From NCBI RefSeq assembly GCF_039982735.1, contig NZ_JBDWXV010000025.1, forward strand, positions 88,460 to 152,459: 64,000 bases of DNA, in the 5' to 3' direction. The position numbers were made by a program, and so were the translations under genes. Below are positions 16,299 to 24,066 of the stretch, in pieces (within the stretch, counting starts at the first letter, position 1; each line of letters starts with the position of its first letter). The notes beneath the pieces are model-generated. The model was not told the origin of the DNA and searched no databases. It saw only the letters and a list, made by a program, of their open reading frames with translations. Source of the stretch: Saccharospirillum sp039982735. Its GTDB lineage: Bacteria > Pseudomonadota > Gammaproteobacteria > Pseudomonadales > Natronospirillaceae.

Positions 16299-17266
16299 GA
16301 CGGTGCCCTCCGTCGCCGGCGCGGCACCCGGGCATGCTGCCCGATCACGATCACCAGCACGGCCGCCAGAGCCGGCACCCAGAACCATTCGGCAGCCAGT
16401 CGCTGCGCCTGCCCGGCCCGGGGGCTGGGCTCGAGCGCGTCGATTCGGTCGTACACCCGGGCCAGCTCGTCGGTGTTTTCAGCGGCAAAGAGTTCCCCCC
16501 CGGTCTCCCGGGCAACGCGGCCCAGGGTCTCCACATCGACCCCGGCGCCGCGCATGATGCCGAAGAAGTCGCCACTGCGCTGTTGCCCGAAGGCAATGGT
16601 GTGCACCCGGATGCCGCTGTCGCGCGCGGCGCTGGCGGCGGCCATGGGCTCCAGTTCGCCGGCGTTATTCTCGCCATCGGAAAGCAACAGTATCACCGGG
16701 TCGGTGACCGGCTGATCGCGCAGCTGCTTAACCGCCAGGCCCAGGGCATCACCAATGGCGGTGCTGTCGCCCGCCATGCCGGGCAGAATGTCAAACAACA
16801 GGTCGCGCACGGCTTCGACATCCGGTGTCAGCGGTGCCTGGGTATCGGCAAATTCGCCAAACACCACCAGGCCAAGTGCATCGCCCTGGCGTTCCCGGGC
16901 AAAATCGCCGACTACCTGCTGTACTGCCTGAAACCGGCGCACCCGCTGGCCATCCCATTCCATATCCGGTTCTTCCATGCTGCGCGAGACATCTACGACC
17001 AACATGATGGCCCGGGCCGGTTGTTCGGGTTCAACCCAGGGGCCCAGCGTCTGGGGGCGCGCCAGGGCCAGCAACAACAGGGCCCAGGCCAGCCACAGCC
17101 AGCGGCTGTGCACGGCCGACGGCCCGCCACTCGAGGTTCCACCCGCCGACCAGCGCGCCAGCACCGGGTGATCGAGCCGGTCGCCCGCATCCACAGCCTT
17201 TACCCAGCGCGCGATCACCCAGGGCACCGGCATCAGCGCGAGCATCCACCACCAGGCCAGCGTCAT
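16295..17266 (-). CDS. batA: VWA-domain protein BatA
   Basis: A 323-residue protein with an N-terminal hairpin of membrane segments, then a VWA domain with a canonical metal-ion site, LVVDVSRSMEEPDMEW, plus the threonine-containing GDSTAIGDALGLA and LLLSDGENNAG loops. A C-terminal membrane helix (FWVPALAAVLVIVIG) follows. This is the BatA architecture, with the VWA domain held between membrane anchors. The ATG at 17266 overlaps the stop of the DUF4381 gene as ATGA; a GTG nine bases upstream is less likely. It presumably acts with MoxR and BatB. Confidence 0.9.
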   Translation of the reverse strand: MTLAWWWMLALMPVPWVIARWVKAVDAGDRLDHPVLARWSAGGTSSGGPSAVHSRWLWLAWALLLLALARPQTLGPWVEPEQPARAIMLVVDVSRSMEEPDMEWDGQRVRRFQAVQQVVGDFARERQGDALGLVVFGEFADTQAPLTPDVEAVRDLLFDILPGMAGDSTAIGDALGLAVKQLRDQPVTDPVILLLSDGENNAGELEPMAAASAARDSGIRVHTIAFGQQRSGDFFGIMRGAGVDVETLGRVARETGGELFAAENTDELARVYDRIDALEPSPRAGQAQRLAAEWFWVPALAAVLVIVIGQHARVPRRRRRAPS

Positions 17267-17718
17267 CGGCACCACCGTTTGATCAGGGTGCGCGGTTCGC
17301 GCCAGTCGATCTGGACCCGGGCGTCGGGGCGATAATGGGCATTTACCCAGGCGGGCACCTCGGTGCGGTTCAGGGTACTGCGCACGAGTTGGGCAAAAGC
17401 GGGGGCTGATTCGGTCTTGTGAGCCGGTGTGTGTTGCGCGGCCGCGTTGCGCAGCAGTATGTGCAATTTCTGCAACTGGCGCTCAACATCCGGTTCCTGT
17501 TGCAGGGTTTTCAGTGCCAACAGGCAGCGACGACGCATTCGACCCCGACGCCACAGCCAAACCCCGGCAACCACCGTTGCCAGCAGTAGAATCGCGCTCA
17601 GCCAGTACACCGGCGCCGGAGGCCAGAACCCCGGGGCGGCAGGCGCGGTGTTCGCTTCAAGTTCGGCCAGCAGGGAGGCCAGCGCCGGGTCAGCGGCATT
17701 CAGCTGTGGATTGGCCAA
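17263..17718 (-). CDS. DUF4381 membrane protein of the Bat operon
   Basis: A 151-residue protein: a short hydrophilic lead, a Pro-rich turn, one membrane helix (VYWLSAILLLATVVAGVWLW), then a basic cytoplasmic domain. Length, position and the WPPAPVYWL entry into the helix fit DUF4381, which is found between the DUF58 and batA genes in proteobacterial Bat operons. The start is a TTG at 17718 inside the end of the DUF58 gene; GGGGGGAGG seven bases upstream is a strong ribosome-binding site. Function unknown; probably a component of the MoxR-VWA assembly. Confidence 0.85.
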   Translation of the reverse strand: MANPQLNAADPALASLLAELEANTAPAAPGFWPPAPVYWLSAILLLATVVAGVWLWRRGRMRRRCLLALKTLQQEPDVERQLQKLHILLRNAAAQHTPAHKTESAPAFAQLVRSTLNRTEVPAWVNAHYRPDARVQIDWREPRTLIKRWCR

Positions 17719-18629
17719 CGGTTCACCTCCCCCCAGTCGAAATCGTGAACAAAATGGCTGATCAGCCGGGCCTGGTGTGCCGGTGCCCAGCGTTGCCAGG
17801 CCCGTTGGCGGTGTTCAAAGGCCCGGTGGTGGGCGCTGCGCACCGAGGCCGAGCCGGTATCGAGCTGAACGCTTTTATCGCGCGCGCGGCCCTGCAATAC
17901 GCCAACGTCGGGCAAGTCGGATTCGAGCCGGTCGATCGGCTGCAGAATCAGGGTGCGGTTTATGCGCGCCTGCGGCAGGCAGGCAGCCAGGGCATCAGGT
18001 TGCCAGTGTGACAGGTCGGAGATTAGCCACAGGGTCGGGTTCTGGCGCAGCAGCGACGCTATGTCGCTCGGCGCCGGTGGTACGGTACCCTCACGGTACT
18101 GTCCGGCCAGTTGAGCATGGGCGTCGACCAGTCGCTGGCAGAATTGAGCGACGTCACTGGCGCGGCGCAGCATCATCGGGCGGGCATCACCCACGCCGGT
18201 AATCACCGCCCGGGTCGGGTGGCGCAGCGCCAGCAGGCGCCAGGCAAGAAAAGCGGCCCAGTGGCAGGCAAGTACGGATTTCAGGGCACGCTGACTGCCA
18301 AAATACAGGCTGTCGGACAGGTCGACCCAGATCAGCTGCGCCGCCTGCCGGTCTTCTTCCATCACCTGCACATAGGGCGCCTGCTTGCGAGCGGTGACGT
18401 GCCAGTCGATGCGGCGTACGTCGTCACCCGGCTGATATCGGCGCATTTCAACAAATTCGCGCCCCTGACCCCGGTACGGAGAGCGCTGCTCGCCCGCACC
18501 CAGCCCGAGAGCCCTGCGCACCGGCACCCGGCCGAGATCCGCTGCGACAAAGCGCAGGGCCAGCAACTCTTCTCGTTCTACTTCGGTACCCTCAACCGCA
18601 AAGGGTGTCGCCATGCCCGCTGTGCTCAT
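17700..18629 (-). CDS. DUF58-family protein
   Basis: A 309-residue cytoplasmic protein. The family signature is clear: GQGREFVEMRRYQPGDDVRRIDWHVTARKQ (given in positions about 70-100 as REFVEMRRYQPGDD and RRIDWHVTARK), followed by a degenerate VWA-like fold (LIWVDLSDSLYFG). The ATG at 18629 is one base after the moxR stop, fixing the start; longer forms would overlap moxR. DUF58 proteins almost always pair with MoxR ATPases. It is the second gene of this operon and its end overlaps the DUF4381 gene by 19 bases. Confidence 0.9.
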   Translation of the reverse strand: MSTAGMATPFAVEGTEVEREELLALRFVAADLGRVPVRRALGLGAGEQRSPYRGQGREFVEMRRYQPGDDVRRIDWHVTARKQAPYVQVMEEDRQAAQLIWVDLSDSLYFGSQRALKSVLACHWAAFLAWRLLALRHPTRAVITGVGDARPMMLRRASDVAQFCQRLVDAHAQLAGQYREGTVPPAPSDIASLLRQNPTLWLISDLSHWQPDALAACLPQARINRTLILQPIDRLESDLPDVGVLQGRARDKSVQLDTGSASVRSAHHRAFEHRQRAWQRWAPAHQARLISHFVHDFDWGEVNRWPIHS

Positions 18630-18630
18630 A

Positions 18631-19608
18631 TCACCCGACGGCCACCCGCTCCAGCAAATGGTTGACCACGCTGACACCACTCCAGCCCTGCGCCTGACCA
18701 GACAGCGACAACACCAGCCGGTGCGCCAGCACACGAACGGCAACCTGTTGCACTTGTTCGGGGGTGACAAAATCCTGCCCCTCTAGCCAGGCCAGCGCCC
18801 GGGCACAGCGGTCGAGTGCGATGGTGCCCCGCGGCGAGGCTCCGAACTCAATCACCCCGGCCAGTTCGGCACTGTAGCGTTCGGCGGAGCGGGTCGCATC
18901 GACCAGATGCACCAAATAATCGGTCACGGCATCGGCCATATAGACATCGTTAAGCGCCCGGCGAGCGGCGAGCACTTCATCGGGCGAAACCTGGGGCAAA
19001 GCCCGGGTGTGGTGGGCTTCCTCTTCCCGCGCCAGCTTTAAGATGGCGTGTTCAATGCCGACATCGGGATAATCAAGTGAGACTTTTAACAGAAACCGGT
19101 CGAGCTGGGCTTCAGGCAAGGGGTAAGTGCCTTCGTGTTCCACCGGATTTTGTGTGGCCATCACCAGAAACGGCGAGGCCAGCGGGTAAGTGGTGCCGGC
19201 CACCGAGACCTGACGTTCCGACATGGCCTCCAGCAAGGCCGACTGCACCTTGGCCGGGGCCCGGTTGATTTCATCGGCCAGCACCAGGTTGGCAAACACC
19301 GGCCCGGGCTGAAACTCAAAACGATGCTCATCGGCCCGGTAGATCTCGGCCCCGGTAATATCAGACGGCATCAGGTCGGGTGTGAACTGCACTCGGCTAA
19401 AGGCGCCGTGCACCCCTTCAGCCAGGGCTTTAATCGCCGTTGTCTTGGCCAGGCCCGGCGCGCCTTCCACCAGCAAATGCCCGTCGGCGAGCAGCGCCAG
19501 CAGCAGCGATTCGACCAGTTCCGGCTGCCCCAGAATCCTGTGTTGGAGGGCGTCTTTCAATTCGAGCAGAGGGTGTTGCGTTGCCATTGGCGAGCCTGTT
19601 TCATTCAT
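18631..19608 (-). CDS. moxR: MoxR-family AAA+ ATPase
   Basis: A 325-residue AAA+ protein. Walker A is GAPGLAKTT, as usual in MoxR; Walker B is LVLADEINRAPAK; sensor 1 lies in FLVMATQNPVEHEGTYPLPEAQ, quoted here as MATQNPVE plus GTYPLPEAQ; and the arginine-finger region is LDRFLLKVSLDYP. The C-terminal lid reads IEFGASPRGTIALDRCARA. MoxR ATPases act as chaperone-like remodellers of VWA-domain proteins, which fits the batA and batB genes downstream. I start it at 19608; an ATG seven codons further in is possible. No clear promoter was found in the 216 bases upstream. Confidence 0.92.
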   Translation of the reverse strand: MNETGSPMATQHPLLELKDALQHRILGQPELVESLLLALLADGHLLVEGAPGLAKTTAIKALAEGVHGAFSRVQFTPDLMPSDITGAEIYRADEHRFEFQPGPVFANLVLADEINRAPAKVQSALLEAMSERQVSVAGTTYPLASPFLVMATQNPVEHEGTYPLPEAQLDRFLLKVSLDYPDVGIEHAILKLAREEEAHHTRALPQVSPDEVLAARRALNDVYMADAVTDYLVHLVDATRSAERYSAELAGVIEFGASPRGTIALDRCARALAWLEGQDFVTPEQVQQVAVRVLAHRLVLSLSGQAQGWSGVSVVNHLLERVAVG

Positions 19609-19824
19609 GGAGTTGAATCGATCAGTGAACGCCGGTCCCGCAGACCGACCCGTCGATTCTAGAGCGCTGTCAGGCCGGGTCAACGGCGCCGGCAAAAGGA
19701 GGTGGGGGGTTTACACTGGCTTGACCATAACGCTGCACATAACAGTCCTCTTTCCACCTCTGGGGGAGAGAGCTAGAGAGAAGGGGTCGGCGCAACTGTT
19801 ACTGCTATGGCCTGAAAACCATAA

Positions 19825-20193
19825 CTATCCTTTAATCCAATTGAAAAATGGCCAAATCGAAATGGCGACCACCACCGCCAGCCCAATCCATACCAGAATC
19901 AGAGTCGCAGGCTCGTCACGCCACCGATCTTTCCAACTTGAGGCCCGCCCCTCTTCGCGGGCTCGTTGTATGGCTTCCCGTTGCTCGGTCTGACGCTGCT
20001 GCTGATAACGATCGATACACTCGCGTGCGGCGGCATAATCATCATCCTGAACCAGCCATATGGCCGCCACCGAAATATGCCAGCGACCTGCGCTGGTTTC
20101 ATAAAACTCAAAGCCTTCAGTCGACAGCAGCTCTCGAACCTCATCGGCCTCTTGCTCACTGACGCCATTTAACCGGAATACCAAAACGGCCAC
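19825..20193 (-). CDS. DUF6164-like small membrane protein
   Basis: A 122-residue protein that starts AVLVFRLNGVSEQEADEVRE and continues with an EFYETSAGRWHISVAAIWL segment. This is a small alpha/beta domain that resembles DUF2007-like or DUF6164 proteins. It ends in a charged linker and one C-terminal membrane helix (LILVWIGLAVVVAISIWPFF). I recognise the pattern but not a function. It stands alone on the minus strand, upstream of moxR with 216 bases between. Confidence 0.7.
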   Translation of the reverse strand: MAVLVFRLNGVSEQEADEVRELLSTEGFEFYETSAGRWHISVAAIWLVQDDDYAAARECIDRYQQQRQTEQREAIQRAREEGRASSWKDRWRDEPATLILVWIGLAVVVAISIWPFFNWIKG

Positions 20194-20343
20194 GCCGCTC
20201 TCCTCTATATTTCAAACCTAATACTCAGCAAAGTATGAGTCAGCAATCAGGTGAGTGTCAGCCACTGGGTCTGACTGACAGTTGCGACTCTAACCGGTTT
20301 GGTCGTATGGTTGCTATCCCAGTCTTAGCCGGCACACCTGATC

Positions 20344-20715
20344 ATGAACTTTGGCCCGTCCGACCTGGTTACCAACAGCGTAACCTTCACCCTGAGTAAT
20401 GGCGAGCCTGCCGAGCAGCTGTGGTTGCGCGGTGGCTCTGTATTGGTGATCAGCGCGACGGCGCTGGCACTGTACAAAGACGCTGCCGCCGTCGGCGACC
20501 CGCTTGGCAATGGTCTGATTGCGCTGACCGATCTGTCCAGAACCTCACCGCTGACCCATCTCGACGGACACTTTATGACCGAACATCGGGCCGGGTATAT
20601 TGGTTTGCACGGGGAACGGATGCTGTTGATTACTCCGGTTGCCATTCAACTGTTCGATGAACGCCGGGATGCGCTGCAGAATCGCAACGAGCGGGCCCGG
20701 TTGCCGTTGGAATAA
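20344..20715 (+). CDS. Hypothetical protein
   Basis: A 123-residue open frame with codon use like its neighbours and no strong frame in competition. The protein is mostly beta-strand in character, with no membrane segment or motif I recognise (one stretch reads LWLRGGSVLVISATALALY). The ATG at 20344 is the first in frame but lacks a clear ribosome-binding site. It ends 52 bases before yajQ in the same direction. Probably a real gene of unknown function. Confidence 0.55.
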   Translation: MNFGPSDLVTNSVTFTLSNGEPAEQLWLRGGSVLVISATALALYKDAAAVGDPLGNGLIALTDLSRTSPLTHLDGHFMTEHRAGYIGLHGERMLLITPVAIQLFDERRDALQNRNERARLPLE

Positions 20716-20767
20716 CGGGTTGTGTTAAACTGCCCGCACTCACACTTTCCGACTTAAGGACACCACC

Positions 20768-21253
20768 ATGCCTTCCTTTGACATCGTCTCCGAAATTGAT
20801 GAAGTGGCCCTGCGCCATGCCGTCGACAACGCCAACCGGGAGCTGGCCACCCGCTTCGACTTTCGCGGCGTCGAAGCCAGCATCGAGCAAAAAAGCCTGG
20901 TGGTCACGCTGAAGACCGAATCTGACTTTCAACTGCGCCAGCTGGAAGAACTGTTCTCCAAGGCCTGCGTCAAGCAAGGCATCAGCGCCGCCGGTGCCGA
21001 CAAGGAAGACACGCCCGTGCACAGCGGCAAGACGTTCTCCTGGAACATGACGTTCAAACAGGGCATCGACCAGCCAACGGCGAAGAAGATCATCAAGCTG
21101 ATCAAAGACAGCAAGCTGAAAGTCCAGGCATCCATTCAGGGTGAGCAGGTACGGGTCAACGGCAAAAAGCGCGACGATCTGCAGGCGGTCATGGCCCTGC
21201 TGAAGCAGTCTGATATCGAGATTTCACTGCAGTACAACAACTTTCGCGACTGA
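20768..21253 (+). CDS. yajQ: YajQ-family nucleotide/c-di-GMP-binding protein
   Basis: A 161-residue protein with the full YajQ pattern: MPSFDIVSEIDEVALRHAVD at the start, RFDFRGVEASIEQ, KQGIDQPTAKKIIKLIKDSK and the C-terminal SLQYNNFRD. It folds as two ferredoxin-like domains. Some members bind cyclic di-GMP and act as transcription co-regulators, others have been reported to bind nucleotides or RNA. TAAGGA lies seven bases before the ATG. In this window, rich in c-di-GMP enzymes, a receptor role is plausible but not shown. Confidence 0.95.
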   Translation: MPSFDIVSEIDEVALRHAVDNANRELATRFDFRGVEASIEQKSLVVTLKTESDFQLRQLEELFSKACVKQGISAAGADKEDTPVHSGKTFSWNMTFKQGIDQPTAKKIIKLIKDSKLKVQASIQGEQVRVNGKKRDDLQAVMALLKQSDIEISLQYNNFRD

Positions 21254-21267
21254 GCGAAACCTAAAGA

Positions 21268-21296
21268 TGCCGGGCTGAACGGACGTCGGCCCGGCA
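21268..21296. terminator. Hairpin between convergent genes
   Basis: TGCCGGGC at 21268-21275 pairs with GCCCGGCA at 21289-21296. It lies 15 bases after the yajQ stop and 10 bases after the end of the copper chaperone gene on the other strand. There is no T-run on either side, so intrinsic termination is uncertain. Confidence 0.4.
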
Positions 21297-21305
21297 ATAC
21301 CGTTG

Positions 21306-21812
21306 CTAGTGACTCATCTCGCCATGGTCCATCTCCATGGTGTCCCCACTCTGATGCGGGCCCTGCTCACCCGGGCCTTCGATCGTGAGTTCAACCTCAA
21401 TATCACCAGCCTGTTCAAATTCCAGCGTCACGGTTTCACGCTCGCCTTCCACCAACCGACGCTGCAACCCGATAAACATCAGGTGATAGCTACCCGGTCG
21501 CAGCACAAGATGCCCCCCTTCCGGAACGGAGACGCCATTCGGCAAGTGCTGCATGCGCATCATGCCATCGGCCATACTGGATTCGTGGATCTGAACTTCG
21601 GTAGCGAAATCGGTGGCCGCTCCGATCAGGCGGTCGGGCTCGTCACCCGTGTTGCGGATGCTCATAAAGCCCCCACCCACAGGTGCCCCCGGCGCTGTTG
21701 CCCGCGCCCAGGGGTGGTCTATCGACAATGTCCCCAGGCTATAGTCGTGGGCCAGAGTCAAAACAGAAAACATGAGTGTGGCCAGGGCCACGGTCACTTG
21801 GATGGTACGCAT
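21306..21812 (-). CDS. Periplasmic copper chaperone, PCu(A)C family
   Basis: A 168-residue secreted protein. The signal peptide is MRTIQVTVALATLMFSVLTLAH. The PCu(A)C copper site is present as HESSMADGMMRMQHLP and later PGSYHLMF, giving the conserved His/Met ligand set. The short C-terminal tail MEMDHGEMSH is rich in His and Met, also typical. These proteins carry Cu(I) in the periplasm and deliver it to the CuA centre of cytochrome c oxidase. The ATG at 21812 was chosen over a start 15 codons upstream because the signal peptide begins there. It is downstream of a DUF2946 gene in the same direction, a frequent neighbour. Confidence 0.92.
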   Translation of the reverse strand: MRTIQVTVALATLMFSVLTLAHDYSLGTLSIDHPWARATAPGAPVGGGFMSIRNTGDEPDRLIGAATDFATEVQIHESSMADGMMRMQHLPNGVSVPEGGHLVLRPGSYHLMFIGLQRRLVEGERETVTLEFEQAGDIEVELTIEGPGEQGPHQSGDTMEMDHGEMSH

Positions 21813-21928
21813 CGTCGTATTCCTTACTGCACCGAAGAAATGGCGTAAACCGCTCAACTCCGTCGATGAATTATGAGTGTTCTCAGAGATTGGCCATCGT
21901 TACTCTAACGACGGATTATGGGTTCAAC

Positions 21929-22300
21929 TCAAAGGCGGGCGGTCAGGGGCGGTGCGCGACTGAAATAGGCTTGGAATGAGGTACCTCGCGGTGAGACAAC
22001 GCAGTCTTGCCGGGTGGTCACTGCTGCGGCGGGCGAAATAGCCAGTAACCAGGCTTCGGGTAAGCCCAGTGCCTGGTTTACGCAGGGGCAATGTTGCGAC
22101 GACGAGCTGGTTTCAACCGGAGCGTTCTCAGCGGTTTCCAGCGTATCGATTTGCACCCAGGTAACGCCCAGCCCGGTGCACAGGCGCAGCCAGCCCTCAG
22201 CGGTTTGAACGCTGCTGGCGTTAACAATGGGTATGGCGGTGAAGCACAGCCAGGTGATGACCTGGAGTGCCCATCCCGCCCGGAGCTGCCGTCGGGTCAC
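21929..22300 (-). CDS. DUF2946-like small secreted or membrane protein
   Basis: A 123-residue protein with an N-terminal hydrophobic segment (WALQVITWLCFTAIPIVNA), a central CPC motif (SQHCPCVNQ) and a C-terminus ending YFSRAPPLTARL. This aromatic-RAPP ending and the cysteine pair are typical of DUF2946 proteins, which commonly lie next to copper chaperone and TonB receptor genes. It probably belongs to the same transcript as the copper chaperone 117 bases downstream. Function unproven; copper handling is inferred from context. Confidence 0.7.
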   Translation of the reverse strand: MTRRQLRAGWALQVITWLCFTAIPIVNASSVQTAEGWLRLCTGLGVTWVQIDTLETAENAPVETSSSSQHCPCVNQALGLPEAWLLAISPAAAVTTRQDCVVSPRGTSFQAYFSRAPPLTARL

Positions 22301-22358
22301 AGCGTCATGTCTCTGTTTCAGGTAGGGTTACGATGACGCACGCACCCGTGTGCGTCAA

Positions 22359-23417
22359 TCAGCAAACCGGTGGCGCGACGTCATTGATGTCGAGCAGATC
22401 AAAGTAACTCTGCCCCAGCGCGATGTAGCGAAAGGCACGTTTATCAAGAAACTGGTTGATGTAGCTGTTCTGCTCCAGTGCCCGCAGGTAATCGTTATAG
22501 CTGGTATAGCTGGAGGCCACCAGATCAGTACCAGTCAGGATTCTGCTGGCGTATTGGTTCAGAAACCCGACATAGTGTTCACGCCGGTCGGCATCGCGGA
22601 AGTAGCCGTCGTAGAGAACGTTCCAGGAAATATCGAACCAGAGGTTGGGGTAGGCATCCATCAGCCGGCTCATTTGAGCGACGTGTTCTTGCGGGTCGAG
22701 TTCCATTTGCTCGCGCGAGGTGCCCAGGTGCATCCACACCACGGTGTTGTCCGGGTACTGTTCCAGTACCGCTTCCATCAGGTGCACATAGCCGTAATCG
22801 TCTTCGTCGTTGCCCATGTCGGAATGCAAGGCCAGCGGCATGTTGCGCTCGGCCAATTGCTCCATAAAGGGCGCCCAGTTGGCAATGTCGTCCAGCGTGG
22901 CCGCTTCATGGCCGTAGGAAAACAGCGCCTGCTTGACCAGATTGGCTTCTCCCATCCACTGGAACAGGCCTGGGAATTCCCGGTCCAGAATCGCCATGCG
23001 GTCGACAATGCCTTCGGGGTTTTGCAGATCGGGGAAGGTCATGGAGGCGCGCAGCTCCACCCCGGTTCTAGGGTAGGCGTTCATGTTCACGCCGTTGACG
23101 AAGTCGTTCTTCATCGTCGGGGCAATTACCGCATTGCCGCTGCAGTCGCCGCCGTTCAGGCAAGCCCAGTCCTGAATGCGGGTCTGGCCGATGCCGTAGA
23201 CATTGGCGTATTTGATGCCCGCTCGTTGCAGGTATTCGACCATGACCTGGTGATCAATATGCGGGCCGCTGAAGGGTTGAAAGTGCAGGTGGCTATCCAC
23301 CACCAGACGGTGCCCCTGTACACTGCGGTCATAACACATTTCTGCCAGCGCTGAACCACTGACGACCAGCGACAACAAAGCGCTCACCAGTGCTGTTTTC
23401 CTGCCACCCTGCCTCAT
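22359..23417 (-). CDS. Exported amidohydrolase-family protein
   Basis: A 352-residue protein with a signal peptide (TALVSALLSLVVSGSALA) followed by a TIM-barrel amidohydrolase fold: VVDSHLHFQPF carries the first His-x-His metal pair, MPLALHSDMG a further His, VVWMHLGTS another, and ILTGTDLVAS the late aspartate. This is the amidohydrolase-2 (LigI/ACMSD-like) pattern. It hydrolyses or decarboxylates an unknown substrate, here outside the cytoplasm. I chose the ATG at 23417 because AGAGGA sits six bases upstream; longer starts run into the previous gene. It is the last of four same-direction genes with very short gaps. Confidence 0.82.
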   Translation of the reverse strand: MRQGGRKTALVSALLSLVVSGSALAEMCYDRSVQGHRLVVDSHLHFQPFSGPHIDHQVMVEYLQRAGIKYANVYGIGQTRIQDWACLNGGDCSGNAVIAPTMKNDFVNGVNMNAYPRTGVELRASMTFPDLQNPEGIVDRMAILDREFPGLFQWMGEANLVKQALFSYGHEAATLDDIANWAPFMEQLAERNMPLALHSDMGNDEDDYGYVHLMEAVLEQYPDNTVVWMHLGTSREQMELDPQEHVAQMSRLMDAYPNLWFDISWNVLYDGYFRDADRREHYVGFLNQYASRILTGTDLVASSYTSYNDYLRALEQNSYINQFLDKRAFRYIALGQSYFDLLDINDVAPPVC

Positions 23418-23430
23418 TCCAAATCCTCTT

Positions 23431-24057
23431 TTATTTCGAATTTTCATGCATTCTGTCCGCCGGCCAGGCAAATACCTGCACCATGCAATAGGCCCAGAAT
23501 GCCAGGCTCAGATGAAACACATCCATCCGCACTGGCAGCCCTAGCAGGGGCTCGGTACCGCCGCCGATCACTAACCCATTGACCACGAACACCACGGCAG
23601 CAAGCAATAGCCAGCTCGCCTGTACATTCTGCCTCCGGCGCCACAAGGCCACGGCAATAACAACCGCGACCAGCGTCATGGCCAGCCCAATCACGAGTTG
23701 AAACAATGATAATCGGGTCAGCCAGTAGCCGAGGATAAACACCAGCGCCGCATCGGCCAAATGCGCCAGCCATAATTTACGGTGCAGGCGCAGCCAGCCA
23801 ATCCAGTCGAGCAATGCCATGGTCAGTAGATAGAGACCGGCAACACCAAAGGCCCGGGAGGCCAGGGTGTGCAGCTCATCGAGCCGGGTCTGCCACTGAA
23901 AACCGAACTTGACCGCACCAATCGCCGAGGCCAGTCCCAGCAAAGCGAAACAGACCGCAGCCAGAAAGGCAGCCGGCTGTCGGCATTGCATCAAGCGCTG
24001 ACTGGCCCACCAGGCACTGGCCGTCAGAATCACTTCGGCCACCCACCAGTGCGTCAT
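23431..24057 (-). CDS. Multi-pass membrane protein of unknown function
   Basis: A 208-residue protein with about six or seven hydrophobic segments and little else: VAEVILTASAWWASQ, FLAAVCFALLGLASAIGAV, LYLLTMALLDWIGWL, LVIGLAMTLVAVVIAVALW, WLLLAAVVFVVNGLVIGGG and a last one near HLSLAFWAYCMVQVFAW. I do not recognise the family. It begins nine bases after the aminotransferase stop and ends 13 bases before the amidohydrolase start, so it is almost certainly cotranscribed with them. It could be a transporter or membrane partner for the cluster's substrate. Confidence 0.72.
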   Translation of the reverse strand: MTHWWVAEVILTASAWWASQRLMQCRQPAAFLAAVCFALLGLASAIGAVKFGFQWQTRLDELHTLASRAFGVAGLYLLTMALLDWIGWLRLHRKLWLAHLADAALVFILGYWLTRLSLFQLVIGLAMTLVAVVIAVALWRRRQNVQASWLLLAAVVFVVNGLVIGGGTEPLLGLPVRMDVFHLSLAFWAYCMVQVFAWPADRMHENSK

Positions 24058-24066
24058 CGGGCGGCC

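Noticed and set aside
16334..17335. 333-codon plus-strand open frame
   Set aside because: Antisense to batA with its intact VWA site.
22350..23354. 334-codon plus-strand open frame
   Set aside because: Antisense to the amidohydrolase, whose metal-site motifs are clear.
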